A stretch of DNA of 64,000 nt from Nocardia amikacinitolerans NBRC 108937 (GCF_001612615.1 NZ_BDAU01000001.1:124001-188000); one strand, 5' to 3'; positions 25,953 through 34,555 are shown, numbered from the stretch's first letter. The notes: generated by a model not told the origin, from the sequence alone. Numbers and translations are program-made.

Positions 25953-26738
25953 ATCGAACTCAGCGAGTTCCTGGCCGGGTCCGGGCTGGCGACTCAGCAT
26001 CATCTGTGCGCGCCGAGTTTCTCCGGGCAGGCCCGCGCCCACTACCCGCAGCTCGCGCTGCGCGAGTACGAATTCCATGGCGTCCAAGACCTTGTCGACG
26101 CCCATCACCAGCGACTGGCCGAGGCGGGGCTGTATCTGACGTTCAATTCGATCTGGCCGGCGACGGGCGCCCGGCCGTTGGCGATCAACCCGTCGCGGAC
26201 GATGACCTTGCAGCAGCTGTCCGAGCAGGTCAAGGACACGCTTTGCAATATCCGTCCCAACGGGGAGTTCCGTTTGCAGGCCGCTACCTGGGGCCGGGAG
26301 ATGGTCGGCAACGCCGCGCTCGGCTCGGTCCACGCGCAACCGGCCGCCGCTCTGCTGGCTCGCGCGGAATCCCTGCTGGCGGGCGGAACAGCTCGGCAGC
26401 TCCCGCGAGATATCGAGGCCCAGCACAAGTTTCAGCTCGGCGCTGCCGCGGACCGGTCGACCACCGAGCAGCTGATCGGCCGCACCGGCAGCCCCGCCCC
26501 GGAGGTGGATCTGATTGCGATCGGCAGTGTCGACCGGCATTGGATACTGGACAACCCCGTCGAAACCGCCGCTGTCGCCGCCCAGCTCAGCTCCCGCCCG
26601 GGTGAGCACCGGACGGTGACCCATCCCAGCGGCACGGTGCTGGTGTTCGACCGCACCCGCTCGCTGGTGACCTTGCTGCGCCCGACCGAGTGGGAACAGG
26701 TCGCAGCCAGCTCCGAGACAGCGCAGGTGATGTCATGA
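25953..26738 (+). CDS. Unknown protein with apparent ATC start codon
   Basis: Coding sequence can be read continuously from 25950 to the stop at 26738. It includes H-H-L-C-A-P-S-F-S-G, Y-E-F-H-G-V-Q-D-L-V and L-T-F-N-S-I-W-P-A-T, which precede the first usual start (TTG 26178). Upstream of that TTG there is no ATG, GTG or TTG in frame before a stop at 25947-25949. A strong GGGAGG is placed six bases before an ATC at 25953, exactly where a start codon belongs. The likely product is 261 residues, translated from ATC or disabled by an ATG-to-ATC change. The family is not recognised, and no signal peptide or known motif is visible. ATGA overlap couples it to the radical SAM gene. Confidence 0.6.
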   Translation: MELSEFLAGSGLATQHHLCAPSFSGQARAHYPQLALREYEFHGVQDLVDAHHQRLAEAGLYLTFNSIWPATGARPLAINPSRTMTLQQLSEQVKDTLCNIRPNGEFRLQAATWGREMVGNAALGSVHAQPAAALLARAESLLAGGTARQLPRDIEAQHKFQLGAAADRSTTEQLIGRTGSPAPEVDLIAIGSVDRHWILDNPVETAAVAAQLSSRPGEHRTVTHPSGTVLVFDRTRSLVTLLRPTEWEQVAASSETAQVMS

Positions 26739-28113
26739 CCACCGCCACCCCGCACGAGGAGGCGCAGCAGCTTCTCTACTGCGATGACGGACTCGCGGTC
26801 CTGGTCACCGAAGCGCTCGAGTACGCGCCGGCCGACCCGGCGATGCGAGCGGCGCTGGCTTGCCATCTGGCCGCGCCGCACACTCCGGCGGCGGTGCTCG
26901 CCGCGAATTCCGGGGTGGACCTGGCGGCGGTGATGCAGGTCTACCACCTCGCCCGCACGAGCCCCCAGGTGCGGCGGCTGGTCGGGTCGTCGTATTACCC
27001 GCATCGGTTGCGGTGGGAATTCGCCGCGGCCACGGTCGCCGAATGGCAGCGCCGCCCCGATATCCCGCGACGGATTCTCGCGCGCGAGCCGGTGCTGGCC
27101 GAGACGATGGAGATCCACCCCACGCGCGGCACCTGCAACTACCGGTGCCGGATGTGCCTGTGGTCTGACCAATCCGAACTCACCTACGCCACACGCCAAC
27201 TCGACACCGGCGGCCTCATGACCGCCGCCGATTGGTGCCGCGTGATCGGCGAACTGGCCGACGCCGGGGTGCGTCGGCTGGTCGTCTCCGGCGGTGGCGA
27301 GGCCCTGATCAACCCGGACCTTCCAGCCATCCTCGACCACGCCGCCGATCTCGGGTTCGAAATCCACGTCTACACCACCGGTTTCAGTATTCGCCCCGGC
27401 GGTGCGCTGTTCGCGGCGCTGCTGCGCTGTCACCGCATCCGGTTCTCCATCCACTCACCCGACCCGGCCACCTACGACCGCGTCGCGGGGACCAGACCTC
27501 GCCAGCGGGCGTTGGACAGGGTCAGCGACAACCTCGCCGCGCTGCTGCCCGCGGCGACCTGCCCGCGGTGGGCATCGGCATGGTGATCCAGCCGGACAAC
27601 TACACCCAGGTCGGGGCCATGGCCGACTTCGCCGAAACCCTCGGCGCGGACCGGCTGGACCTGCGCAAGGACGAGGTCGATGTCACCGCCGGACTCGACC
27701 CGGCCGGCCTGGCGGTCGTCCGCGCTCAGTTGCGGGCCCTGCGCGCTCGTCCCTGGATTCAGACCCGGATCGACATCGGTGACGAGCTGATCGCGCTAGC
27801 CAACGGGGTGACCCCGGACCGGTCGCGCACCCAGGAATGCCGGGGCCGCTGGTTCCGGCCGACGATCGGCGCGTTCGGGCACCTGACGCCCTGCGATTTG
27901 AAGGCCGAACTGCGGTTCGCGGCCACCGGCTACGACCTGGGCAACGTCAAACGCTCCCGCATTCTCGACGTGGTCGCCACCACGGCTGGGCGACCGATCG
28001 CCGACGACTGCGCCCAATGCATGCCCAGTTCCCGCACCGGCAACGCCATCGTCGGCAAGCTCCTCGACGATCTACAGGCAGGTGTCGGACTGGCCGAACA
28101 GCCCTTCGATTAG
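26735..28113 (+). pseudogene. Radical SAM/SPASM protein gene split by a frameshift
   Basis: From ATG 26735 the first frame encodes an N-terminal helical part and the radical SAM core with C-N-Y-R-C-R-M-C (C134, C138, C141) binding the 4Fe-4S cluster, followed by V-S-G-G-G-E-A-L-I-N-P. It ends at 27586. The protein continues in another frame from about 27547 (G-D-L-P-A-V-G-I-G-M-V-I-Q-P-D-N) to 28113, with a SPASM-like tail: C-R-G-R-W-F, T-P-C-D-L-K-A-E, Y-D-L-G-N-V and D-D-C-A-Q-C. Restoring one base near 27545-27560 gives one protein of about 460 residues. No slippery heptamer or obvious signal for programmed shifting is seen; mutation or sequencing error is likelier. It would modify a peptide, sugar or nucleoside. 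Confidence 0.78.
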
Positions 28114-28985
28114 CGGGTCTTCGTCCGCTCACGCAGCGCGGTCGCCGCCACGGCGACCGCGCCGCGCACGATCAGCCCGGCCGCGACCAGCGGCGCGAAC
28201 ACGATCCACGGGCTGCCCTGGTGGTAGTCGCAGTAGAACCGCAGGGCACTGCGGTGGTGGGTGCGGACCTTTCGGTAAGGCGCGGACCGCATGCTGCCGC
28301 CCTCGCGGTGGCGAATCTCCACGCTCGGGTCCAGCACCACCCGGTAACCGGCGCGGTGCATGTCCAGCGCCATCTTGGTTTCCTCGAAGTAGAGGAAGTA
28401 GCGGTCATCGAACCCGCCGACGGCGTCGAACGCCGTGCGGCGGAACAGCATGCAGCACCCTGAAATCCAATCCACATCCGATACCTCGGTGACCGGGGTG
28501 CCGAAGTAGCGGCGCGTGGCCGGGTTGCCCGGCCACACCCCGCCCAGCAGGGCGTGCGCGATACCGACCGCCAGCGAAGGGAAGCGCCGACCGCTCGGAT
28601 AGGGGGTGCCGTCCAGGCGCGCGATCCGCGGCCCGATCATGCCGATCCGCTCGTCCGCCTTCGCCGTCTCGACCAGTGCCGCGATCGAGCCCGCCGTGAG
28701 CTGGGTGTCGGGGTTGGCGACGAGAATCCATTCCGCGCTCGTCGCGGCGGCAGCCTGATTGATCGCCGCCGCGAGCCCGACGTTGCGGGCGTTGCGGATG
28801 ACACGGCCGCCGAACTCTTCGACAATCTCGGCGCTGCGGTCGGTGGAGACGTTGTCGACACCGATCACATCGACCGCGTACGGCTCCACCGCGGCCGTAA
28901 GCGTCTCCAGGAATCCGGGCAAATCCTCGGCACTCTGGTAGGTCACCAGGGCCAAGCCGACGGTCTTGTCATCCGTGCTGGGCAT
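28110..28985 (-). CDS. Family 2 glycosyltransferase (rhamnosyltransferase-like)
   Basis: 291 residues from ATG 28985; a TAGGTT -10 box seven bases upstream suggests a near-leaderless message. The GT-A fold is evident: V-T-Y-Q-S-A at the start, V-I-G-V-D-N-V-S-T-D, N-x-G-x-A-A-A-I-N, the V-A-N-P-D-T metal motif, and W-I-S-G-C-C-M-L-F-R-R-x-A-F followed by F-D-D-R-Y-F-L-Y-F-E-E as catalytic base region. A C-terminal hydrophobic stretch (W-I-V-F-A-P-L-V-A-A-G-L-I-V) may touch the membrane. The pattern fits WbbL/RfbF-type transferases using dTDP-sugars. It converges on the radical SAM gene with a four-base overlap inside the repeat-bounded cassette. Confidence 0.87.
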   Translation of the reverse strand: MPSTDDKTVGLALVTYQSAEDLPGFLETLTAAVEPYAVDVIGVDNVSTDRSAEIVEEFGGRVIRNARNVGLAAAINQAAAATSAEWILVANPDTQLTAGSIAALVETAKADERIGMIGPRIARLDGTPYPSGRRFPSLAVGIAHALLGGVWPGNPATRRYFGTPVTEVSDVDWISGCCMLFRRTAFDAVGGFDDRYFLYFEETKMALDMHRAGYRVVLDPSVEIRHREGGSMRSAPYRKVRTHHRSALRFYCDYHQGSPWIVFAPLVAAGLIVRGAVAVAATALRERTKTR

Positions 28986-29263
28986 GACGGGGAACCTACC
29001 ACCGGTCGACGGCCTCCACGCCACCGATCACAGCACCGACCATAAGGTCTGTCACCGGGCGATGTGCTCCCGGCCGACCAGCAGACGCACCAACTCCTCA
29101 GCCGCGAACACCGGCGTTGCCACGAAACCCGACCTCCACCACGCCGATCAACCTCCTCGACAGCCAAGCAAAGCGCCAATCACGCTGCCCCGCAGCCCGA
29201 ACCGTCCATCGCCGCTGGTCAAGTCACTTCGTTGCTTTTCGTGCGATTGCTACCGGAACCCCG
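28986..29263. other. Gene-poor right end of the cassette
   Basis: About 280 bases without a convincing gene. On the minus strand 29052-29123 opens a 23-codon frame (V-A-T-P-V-F-A-A-E-E-L-V-R-L-L) that looks coding-like and may be the tail of a lost gene. A plus-strand frame at 29064-29312 ends in the same residues as the phosphotransferase only because it runs into the repeat. From 29315 to 29401 I see nothing. Confidence 0.5.
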
Positions 29264-29314
29264 GCCCGGCCATGCCGCACTGCGACGCCTCATCGCAACG
29301 AGCCATCGATGATC
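29264..29314. repeat. Direct repeat, right copy (attR-like)
   Basis: 51 bases identical to 24770-24820, without any intact phosphotransferase reading frame in front of it. Before insertion this copy, or its twin, would have been the single 3' end of the phosphotransferase gene followed by the GATCGTTCGCGGAGG sequence now seen after it. Confidence 0.85.
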
Positions 29315-29401
29315 GATCGTTCGCGGAGGGAGCGGATCACCGTTGGTCGGTCGGCTTCGTCGGCGGACGTGTCGCACAGCGGCGACGATGACTGACCGGC
29401 C

Positions 29402-30793
29402 TCAGCGCGTATACCGATGCTTGACGCCCACCGGGAAATAGTCCGGATCTCCCGTGGGTCGTAGCTCCACGTGCGGCGTCTGACGCTCGGCCGGTACGTA
29501 GTTCGCGTATTCGCTGTTGTGTGTCAGCAGCTCGTCTCGAACGGCATGGGCCACGAGGCGGGTTCGCTCGGTCGTGTTCGGTTCGTCGGGGCCGAGTTCG
29601 ACTGTGATGCGCAGCAAACGGTTGCGGTCGGCGTCCTCCCAGGCCTCGAGCACGAACTTGCCGGTGACCCAGTCGCTGATCTCCGCGCGCTCCAAACCGA
29701 GCGACACCGTCTCGGGATAGACATTGGCCCCGAACACCGACACCGCGTGGATGGAGCGGCCGAAGACGAAGACGAAGGGCAGGTCCGGGCCGGTCTCCTC
29801 GTCCGGTTCGAAACCGTGCGCCCGGCAGAACTCCACCATGCGCTCGTGCGGGATGACACCGCCGTCGTCGGCGAGGTGGTAGCGGATCAGCGGCACACCG
29901 GAGTCGGCGGTGAACACCAATGTGCCGTCGACGGTTTCGAAGAAGCGGTCGGCCGGGTTGTACTGCATCAGCGTCGGCAGCCGCTGACCGCCGAACAACT
30001 TGCGCGCCGCCGCAGGATGCTCGGCGAGGAACCGCCGGATTCGCACGCTGAGCGGGGTCTCGTTGCCGAGCACGCCGCCGTCGGCCGTGCCGTAGAGCGC
30101 GGCGACATCGTGCACCGGATCCAGACCAGCCCGCTTGCCCATGAGATCCCGCCACTGCTCGCTGAACACCTCCCCCGCGCACACCAGTTTCACCGCGTAG
30201 CGCGACCAGTCGACGCCCTCGCGCAACCCCGTGTCGATGACGTCCTTGAGGAAGGGCGGATACCCGAACAGCACCACCTGGTCGAAGTGCGAGCCGAGTT
30301 CCGGTACCACGCGCAGGATCTCGGCCTTGTTGTTGCCGGGGGCGACGATCGTCATGGCCAGTTCGGCGGCCAGCCCGCGCAGGCAGGACAGTGTGTAGAG
30401 GCCGCCGACCCAGGTGCCGAGCGGGAAGCACACCACGGCGAGGGTGCGCCGATGCGCAGCGTCGAAGCCGTGCACGAGGACTTGTTCGAAGCGGCGGGTC
30501 GCGGCCGCTTCGTCGGCGGCGGAGCGCGGCCAGAAGGTCGGTGCGCCCGTCGAACCGGACGACACCGCGATCAGATCGCAGGCCCCGAGATCACCGTCGC
30601 GGCAGCGCTGCGGCAGCGAATAGCGTTGGTGGTAGTTCTCTTTCGTGACGAGCGGCAGTCGCGCGAATCCCGTGCCGTCGACGACCGAGGCCGCGTCGAC
30701 GCCGTGGCTGTCGAGGAAGGCGCGGTAGGCGGGCACGGTCGCCGCCGTCCGCTGGAACAACGCCACGAGCCGCTGCTGCAGATCCGAATCCAT
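29402..30793 (-). CDS. PaaK-like AMP-forming acyl-CoA ligase
   Basis: 463 residues from ATG 30793. The adenylation P-loop is V-S-S-G-S-T-G-A-P-T near residue 95. Later motifs include Y-G-T-A-D-G-G and V-F-G-R-S-I-H-A-V-S-V-F-G-A-N-V-Y-P-E, the phenylacetate-CoA ligase style hinge and C-terminal domain, and the length fits. It should activate an aromatic or other carboxylic acid with ATP, transferring it to CoA or another thiol. It stands alone between the cassette and a divergent secreted hydrolase, with no paa genes around, so the substrate is open. Confidence 0.82.
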   Translation of the reverse strand: MDSDLQQRLVALFQRTAATVPAYRAFLDSHGVDAASVVDGTGFARLPLVTKENYHQRYSLPQRCRDGDLGACDLIAVSSGSTGAPTFWPRSAADEAAATRRFEQVLVHGFDAAHRRTLAVVCFPLGTWVGGLYTLSCLRGLAAELAMTIVAPGNNKAEILRVVPELGSHFDQVVLFGYPPFLKDVIDTGLREGVDWSRYAVKLVCAGEVFSEQWRDLMGKRAGLDPVHDVAALYGTADGGVLGNETPLSVRIRRFLAEHPAAARKLFGGQRLPTLMQYNPADRFFETVDGTLVFTADSGVPLIRYHLADDGGVIPHERMVEFCRAHGFEPDEETGPDLPFVFVFGRSIHAVSVFGANVYPETVSLGLERAEISDWVTGKFVLEAWEDADRNRLLRITVELGPDEPNTTERTRLVAHAVRDELLTHNSEYANYVPAERQTPHVELRPTGDPDYFPVGVKHRYTR

Positions 30794-30978
30794 CTCCGAG
30801 GTGGCCCTTCCGCGAGGCGAAACCTGCGTGGGGTCCAAAGTACCGCCGGTCCGTGCGGCGCGCGGCAATCCGCGCGGATCGCCACTTTCTCGCTATCTTC
30901 GAAGTGGACCCGCTGCGAACCTTCGGCGGGCGCGGCGCGATGTTCCGGTGGGATGTCGTGGAGGATCGGGGGACGACG

Positions 30979-32556
30979 GTGCGGTCGAGTCGGTGGGTAC
31001 TGATGAGCGTCATCGCGGTCGCGACCTTGGTCGCCACCGGCTGCTCGATCACACCGACCGTGGAAGGCAGCGCGCGACCCTCCCCCGCCCCACTGCCCAC
31101 GCTGCGGGATTACGAGGCCCAGCGGGTCGAGTGGACGCCGTGCCGCGAGCAACGCGAGGCCGAGTGCGGCGAGATCCGCGTGCCCGTCGATTACGCCCGC
31201 CCGGAAACCGCCGCCCTCACCATGCCGCTGGTGCGGTTGCCCGCCACCAACCCCGCCCAGCGCATCGGGGTGCTCACCACCAACCCCGGCGGCCCTGGCG
31301 AATCCGGTTACGAGGACGTGCTTTCCGCGCTGAACCCGGACGACACCGGCCTGCGCAAATTCCGTATCCGCTACGACCTCGTCGGTTTCGACCCGCGCGG
31401 CGTCGGCCGCACCGCGCCCGTGCGGTGTCTCGGCGACCGCGCGATGGACGAATACCTGGCCACCGACTTCACGCCGGTGGACGACGCGGGTCGCCGCGTG
31501 GTCGCCGAGGCGCACCGCCGTTACGCCACAGCGTGTCTGCGCAACACCGGCAACCTGCTCGGTTTCGTCGGCACCGAATTCGTGGTGCGCGACATGGACA
31601 TCATGCGCTCGGCGCTGGGCGAGCCGAAGCTGAACTTCTTCGGCTTCTCCTACGGCACCCGGCTCGGACAGCTGTATGCCGAGCAGTTCCCGGATCGGGT
31701 CGGTCGCATGGTGCTGGATTCCGTCGACGACCCGAGTCTGACACCGGACCGGTGGGATTCGCTCGACGCTTCCGATGCCCCCGCGCCCGGTGCGATCTCG
31801 GCGCGAGATCGCTTGGTGCACACGATTCTCGAAGCTTGCGCACGCCGCGAGGACTGCCCGCTCGGCAATGATCCGGACGCCGCCATGCGCCGGCTGATCG
31901 AGCTGATCGACCGGGTGGACGCCGAGCCCATCGCGGCCTCCGACGGCCGCAGCGTCGGTTCCAATCTCGCCCTGCTCGGCATCTTCATGGCGACCTACGA
32001 CGAGCGCTACTGGCCGCGGTTCGAGCGCGCATTCGCCGACGCGCTGCGCGGCGACGGCACCGGGCTCGCGGAACTCGCCGACTTCTACGTCGGCCGCGAG
32101 GACGGCCGCTACAGCTCCTCCGATCCGGCGTTCTGGGCCGTGGAATGCATGAACGACGACCCGGCCGCCTGGCGCTCGAAGGCAGAGGACGTGATCCTCC
32201 GCGACCTGGCGCAGGAGGCGGAGTGGGCGGCCGTGCGCTCACCGCTGTTCGGCGCGAACCGGGTGTTCAGCACCCCGCTGTGTCTGTTCTGGCCGGTCCG
32301 GCCGACCCAGAAGTCGGCGGGCGTGGACGCGGCGGGCGCACCGCCCATCCTGCTGCTCAACAACAGCGGCGATCTGGCGACCACGATCGAGGACGCCGAG
32401 CACGTCGCCGCCACCCTGGCCGACGCCGTGCTCGTGGTCAGCGAGCACGACGGTCACATCGCCTTCGACAACGGTTCGGCCTGCGTGGACGGCATCGTCA
32501 TCGCCTACCTCTACGACGGAACCCTCCCGCCGGACGGGACCCGCTGCGCTGACTGA
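30979..32556 (+). CDS. Secreted alpha/beta-hydrolase lipoprotein, tripeptidyl-peptidase-like
   Basis: 525 residues from GTG 30979 with GGGGGA five bases upstream; ATG 31003 or 30940 are possible. A lipoprotein signal ends in V-A-T-G-C. The oxyanion motif N-P-G-G-P-G-E-S-G lies near residue 102, and the nucleophile elbow G-F-S-Y-G-T has S224. The late region L-L-N-N-S-G-D-L-A-T-T and E-H-D-G-H holds the Asp/His of the triad, followed by the TAP C-terminal domain. This layout matches extracellular tripeptidyl or prolyl aminopeptidases of actinomycetes (SCO-type Slp/Tap). It is likely anchored on the cell surface and trims peptides. Confidence 0.88.
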   Translation: MRSSRWVLMSVIAVATLVATGCSITPTVEGSARPSPAPLPTLRDYEAQRVEWTPCREQREAECGEIRVPVDYARPETAALTMPLVRLPATNPAQRIGVLTTNPGGPGESGYEDVLSALNPDDTGLRKFRIRYDLVGFDPRGVGRTAPVRCLGDRAMDEYLATDFTPVDDAGRRVVAEAHRRYATACLRNTGNLLGFVGTEFVVRDMDIMRSALGEPKLNFFGFSYGTRLGQLYAEQFPDRVGRMVLDSVDDPSLTPDRWDSLDASDAPAPGAISARDRLVHTILEACARREDCPLGNDPDAAMRRLIELIDRVDAEPIAASDGRSVGSNLALLGIFMATYDERYWPRFERAFADALRGDGTGLAELADFYVGREDGRYSSSDPAFWAVECMNDDPAAWRSKAEDVILRDLAQEAEWAAVRSPLFGANRVFSTPLCLFWPVRPTQKSAGVDAAGAPPILLLNNSGDLATTIEDAEHVAATLADAVLVVSEHDGHIAFDNGSACVDGIVIAYLYDGTLPPDGTRCAD

Positions 32557-32565
32557 CCAGCCGGA

Positions 32566-32571
32566 TAGAGT
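32566..32571 (+). promoter_or_regulatory. Leaderless promoter -10 box of the HAD gene
   Basis: TAGAGT ends six bases before GTG 32578, so the message should start at the start codon. No ribosome-binding site is present. The same spacing occurs at several other genes of the window. Confidence 0.55.
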
Positions 32572-32577
32572 CGAGCG

Positions 32578-33213
32578 GTGACCTGGACCGTCGGCTTCGA
32601 CCTCGACATGACCCTGATCGACTCGCGACCGGGAGTCGCGCACGCCATCGACACCGTCGCCGCGGAATTCCAGCTCCCGCTCCGCGGGGCCGACTTCGTG
32701 CAGCGGCTCGGGCCGCCGCTCGATCTGCTGCTCGCCGAGGCGGGTGCGCCAGACGAGCTCATTCCCGCACTGATCACCCGCTACCGCGAGCTGTATCCCG
32801 ACGTGGTGCCGCGCATTCCCGCCATGCCCGGCGCGGAGGCCGCGCTCGCCGCCGTGAACGCGCGCGACGGGCGGCTGATGGTCGTGACCGGCAAGCATCA
32901 GCCGCTCGCGCAACTCCATCTCGACGCACTCGGCTGGCGAATCGACCACCTCGCCGGTGACGTGTGGTCCACCGGCAAGGCCGAGGCACTGCGCGCGCAA
33001 GGCGCGGCGATCTACGTCGGCGACCACGCGGGCGACATGCGTGGCGCCAAGGCCGCCGCGGCGTTCGCGGTCGGCGTCACCACCGGCCCCTGCGACGCCG
33101 CAGAACTGCTGGCCGCCGGCGCCGACGTCGTCTTGCCCGACCTCACCGAATTCCCATCCTGGCTGGCCGAATTCGCGGCGGCCGGAGCGCCCTCCGCGTC
33201 GAGCTCGCGGTAG
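32578..33213 (+). CDS. HAD-superfamily hydrolase (phosphoglycolate phosphatase-like)
   Basis: 211 residues. Motif I F-D-L-D-M-T puts the nucleophile at D8 and the acid at D10. A helical cap follows (residues 15-85). Motif II is M-V-V-T-G-K near 100, and motif IV is V-G-D-H-A-G-D-M near 147. It should be a cytoplasmic phosphatase acting on a small phosphate ester. The GTG start is fixed by a TAGAGT -10 box six bases upstream. The gene begins 21 bases after the lipoprotein hydrolase but likely has its own promoter. Confidence 0.88.
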   Translation: MTWTVGFDLDMTLIDSRPGVAHAIDTVAAEFQLPLRGADFVQRLGPPLDLLLAEAGAPDELIPALITRYRELYPDVVPRIPAMPGAEAALAAVNARDGRLMVVTGKHQPLAQLHLDALGWRIDHLAGDVWSTGKAEALRAQGAAIYVGDHAGDMRGAKAAAAFAVGVTTGPCDAAELLAAGADVVLPDLTEFPSWLAEFAAAGAPSASSSR

Positions 33214-33316
33214 GCGTACCCCGCTCCGGCCGTGCGCGGGCTTTGCCCGGCTGCGGCATCAGGGCGTATCTCCGCATCGCCTCGGCCGGTGCACGGGCTA
33301 CCGGCGTCCGGCTGCG

Positions 33317-34519
33317 TCACCTGGACACACCGCCTCCGCTCCCGCCATGTGCGGGCTCGACCGGACTCCATCCCGCGTCTTCTCGGCGAGCACCGGTATT
33401 GATGTGCAGGACCGCGTCGGCCGTGTCGAGAATCGCTCGGTCGAGCGGGGAGTAGCCCTGCCGCGGGGTGGTGTCGGTGCGCGGGCGCGCTGAGGTCACC
33501 GCATCGGCCGATGTCAGACCCCAGTCGGCGATGCGACTTTGGAGGACGCTCTCGTAGGTGCCGGGCTCGGGCTCGCCGAGGCCGAGGACCTCGCTGCGGC
33601 CCAGGCTTCCGGCGAAGAAGGCGTCTCGCTCACCCACCAGGGACCCCACGATGGCGCCCGCCGAGAACCACCCGAAGTCCATTCCCGCCATCTGGATGGT
33701 GCCCCGGTTCCGCTGGAGGTGGGCGTTGTGCGCGCCGACCACGGTGCCGCCGCGCCGGGCTTCGATGTTTCGGATGTCGAGAAGGTTCTCGGCCATCGAC
33801 GTCTCGCGGATGTCCAGCAGGCCGGACAGGCGGGCGCGCTCGTCGCCATGATGGGCCGCCTGCCGGTGATAGCGCAGCAGACAGCGGCCTGCGGTGAGGT
33901 GGATTTTCGCGTTCAGCCACGCGGCGCGTGATGTCGCGGCGATCAGTTCCGGTGCGCGCGCGTAGAGCGCGAGGAGCATGTCGTCGGCGATATCCCGCAG
34001 GCGCTCGGCCTCGGCCGTCGCGCCGATCGATTCGGCCGGATCCATGATCGCCTCCGCGCGATCCCAGCGTTCGTCGTCACCGAGGAGTTCGCCGAGGTCG
34101 AGATCCAGCCGCAGGTAGTCGCGGGTGTGCTCCAGGAAGCGGCGCGGACTCGGTGCGTCGGGGTTCTCCATCGGGGCGTCGAAACCGTGAAATGCCAAGC
34201 GCTCCAAGGGTGGTCGGTTGTGGTTGTATTCGCGCATCCAGGCGACGAGTTCCCGGTTGGCGGCCAGGTCGCCGAACCCGTGCGAGAAGCCTTCGCTCAT
34301 CGCGGTGTCGAGGCTGCCGACACCGTCCCGGACGTAGTCGTCGACAACGAGCGCGGCGACGCGGTCGGTTTCCAACGCGATCGAGCGGAAGCCGCGGTCG
34401 ACCAGCTGGACGAACAACTCGTTGCGGACGAAACCGAAGGACGGTTCCCGGTGCGTCGGCTCGCCGAGCGCTACCAGCTCACATGACGCGGAGACGAAGT
34501 CTCGAATGTCCTGACTCAT
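33317..34519 (-). CDS. Erythromycin esterase-like protein
   Basis: 400 residues from ATG 34519. Family motifs are clear: L-G-E-P-T-H-R-E near residue 20, F-x-S-I-A-L-E-T-D near 45, E-G-F-S-H-G-F-G near 72, H-G-F-D-A-P near 105, and G-A-H-N-A-H-L-Q-R-N near 270, with the conserved Glu/His set used to open the macrolactone ring. Known Ere enzymes inactivate 14-membered macrolides; many environmental homologues have unknown esters as substrates. A MerR-type gene is divergent, and GTTGAAAG repeats lie between them. It converges on the HAD gene across a 103-base gap. Confidence 0.87.
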   Translation of the reverse strand: MSQDIRDFVSASCELVALGEPTHREPSFGFVRNELFVQLVDRGFRSIALETDRVAALVVDDYVRDGVGSLDTAMSEGFSHGFGDLAANRELVAWMREYNHNRPPLERLAFHGFDAPMENPDAPSPRRFLEHTRDYLRLDLDLGELLGDDERWDRAEAIMDPAESIGATAEAERLRDIADDMLLALYARAPELIAATSRAAWLNAKIHLTAGRCLLRYHRQAAHHGDERARLSGLLDIRETSMAENLLDIRNIEARRGGTVVGAHNAHLQRNRGTIQMAGMDFGWFSAGAIVGSLVGERDAFFAGSLGRSEVLGLGEPEPGTYESVLQSRIADWGLTSADAVTSARPRTDTTPRQGYSPLDRAILDTADAVLHINTGARREDAGWSPVEPAHGGSGGGVSR

Positions 34520-34535
34520 GTGTTTTGATCGTATC

Positions 34536-34555
34536 GTTGAAAGATCGGTTGAAAG
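34536..34555. repeat. Direct repeat GTTGAAAG with 12-bp period
   Basis: GTTGAAAG occurs at 34536-34543 and 34548-34555, one helical turn apart, in the 81-base gap between the esterase and the MerR-type regulator. It could be the regulator's binding site for both genes. A TAAAGT -10 box (34586-34591) serves the regulator. Confidence 0.45.

Larger units (their letters stand above)
24770..29314. mobile_element. Cassette bounded by 51-bp direct repeats, no recombinase found
   Basis: The two identical 51-bp repeats are 4494 bases apart. Between them lie a Tat/TPR-like protein gene (24910-25917), an unknown protein (25953-26738), a radical SAM gene broken by a frameshift (26735-28113), a glycosyltransferase (28110-28985) and about 280 gene-free bases. 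No integrase, transposase or terminal inverted repeat is visible, so this is either a non-autonomous integrated element, a remnant of a larger one, or a recombination product. The gene set looks like a small biosynthetic cassette. The mobile nature is inferred from the repeats alone. Confidence 0.6.

Noticed and set aside
27535..27590. Programmed -1 frameshifting in the radical SAM gene
   Set aside because: No X-XXY-YYZ slippery sequence or clear downstream structure is visible at the junction; mutation or sequencing error is simpler.
29064..29312. A plus-strand frame ending with the same residues as the phosphotransferase C-terminus
   Set aside because: The match exists only because the frame runs into the 51-bp repeat; the preceding part has no kinase motifs and no ribosome site.
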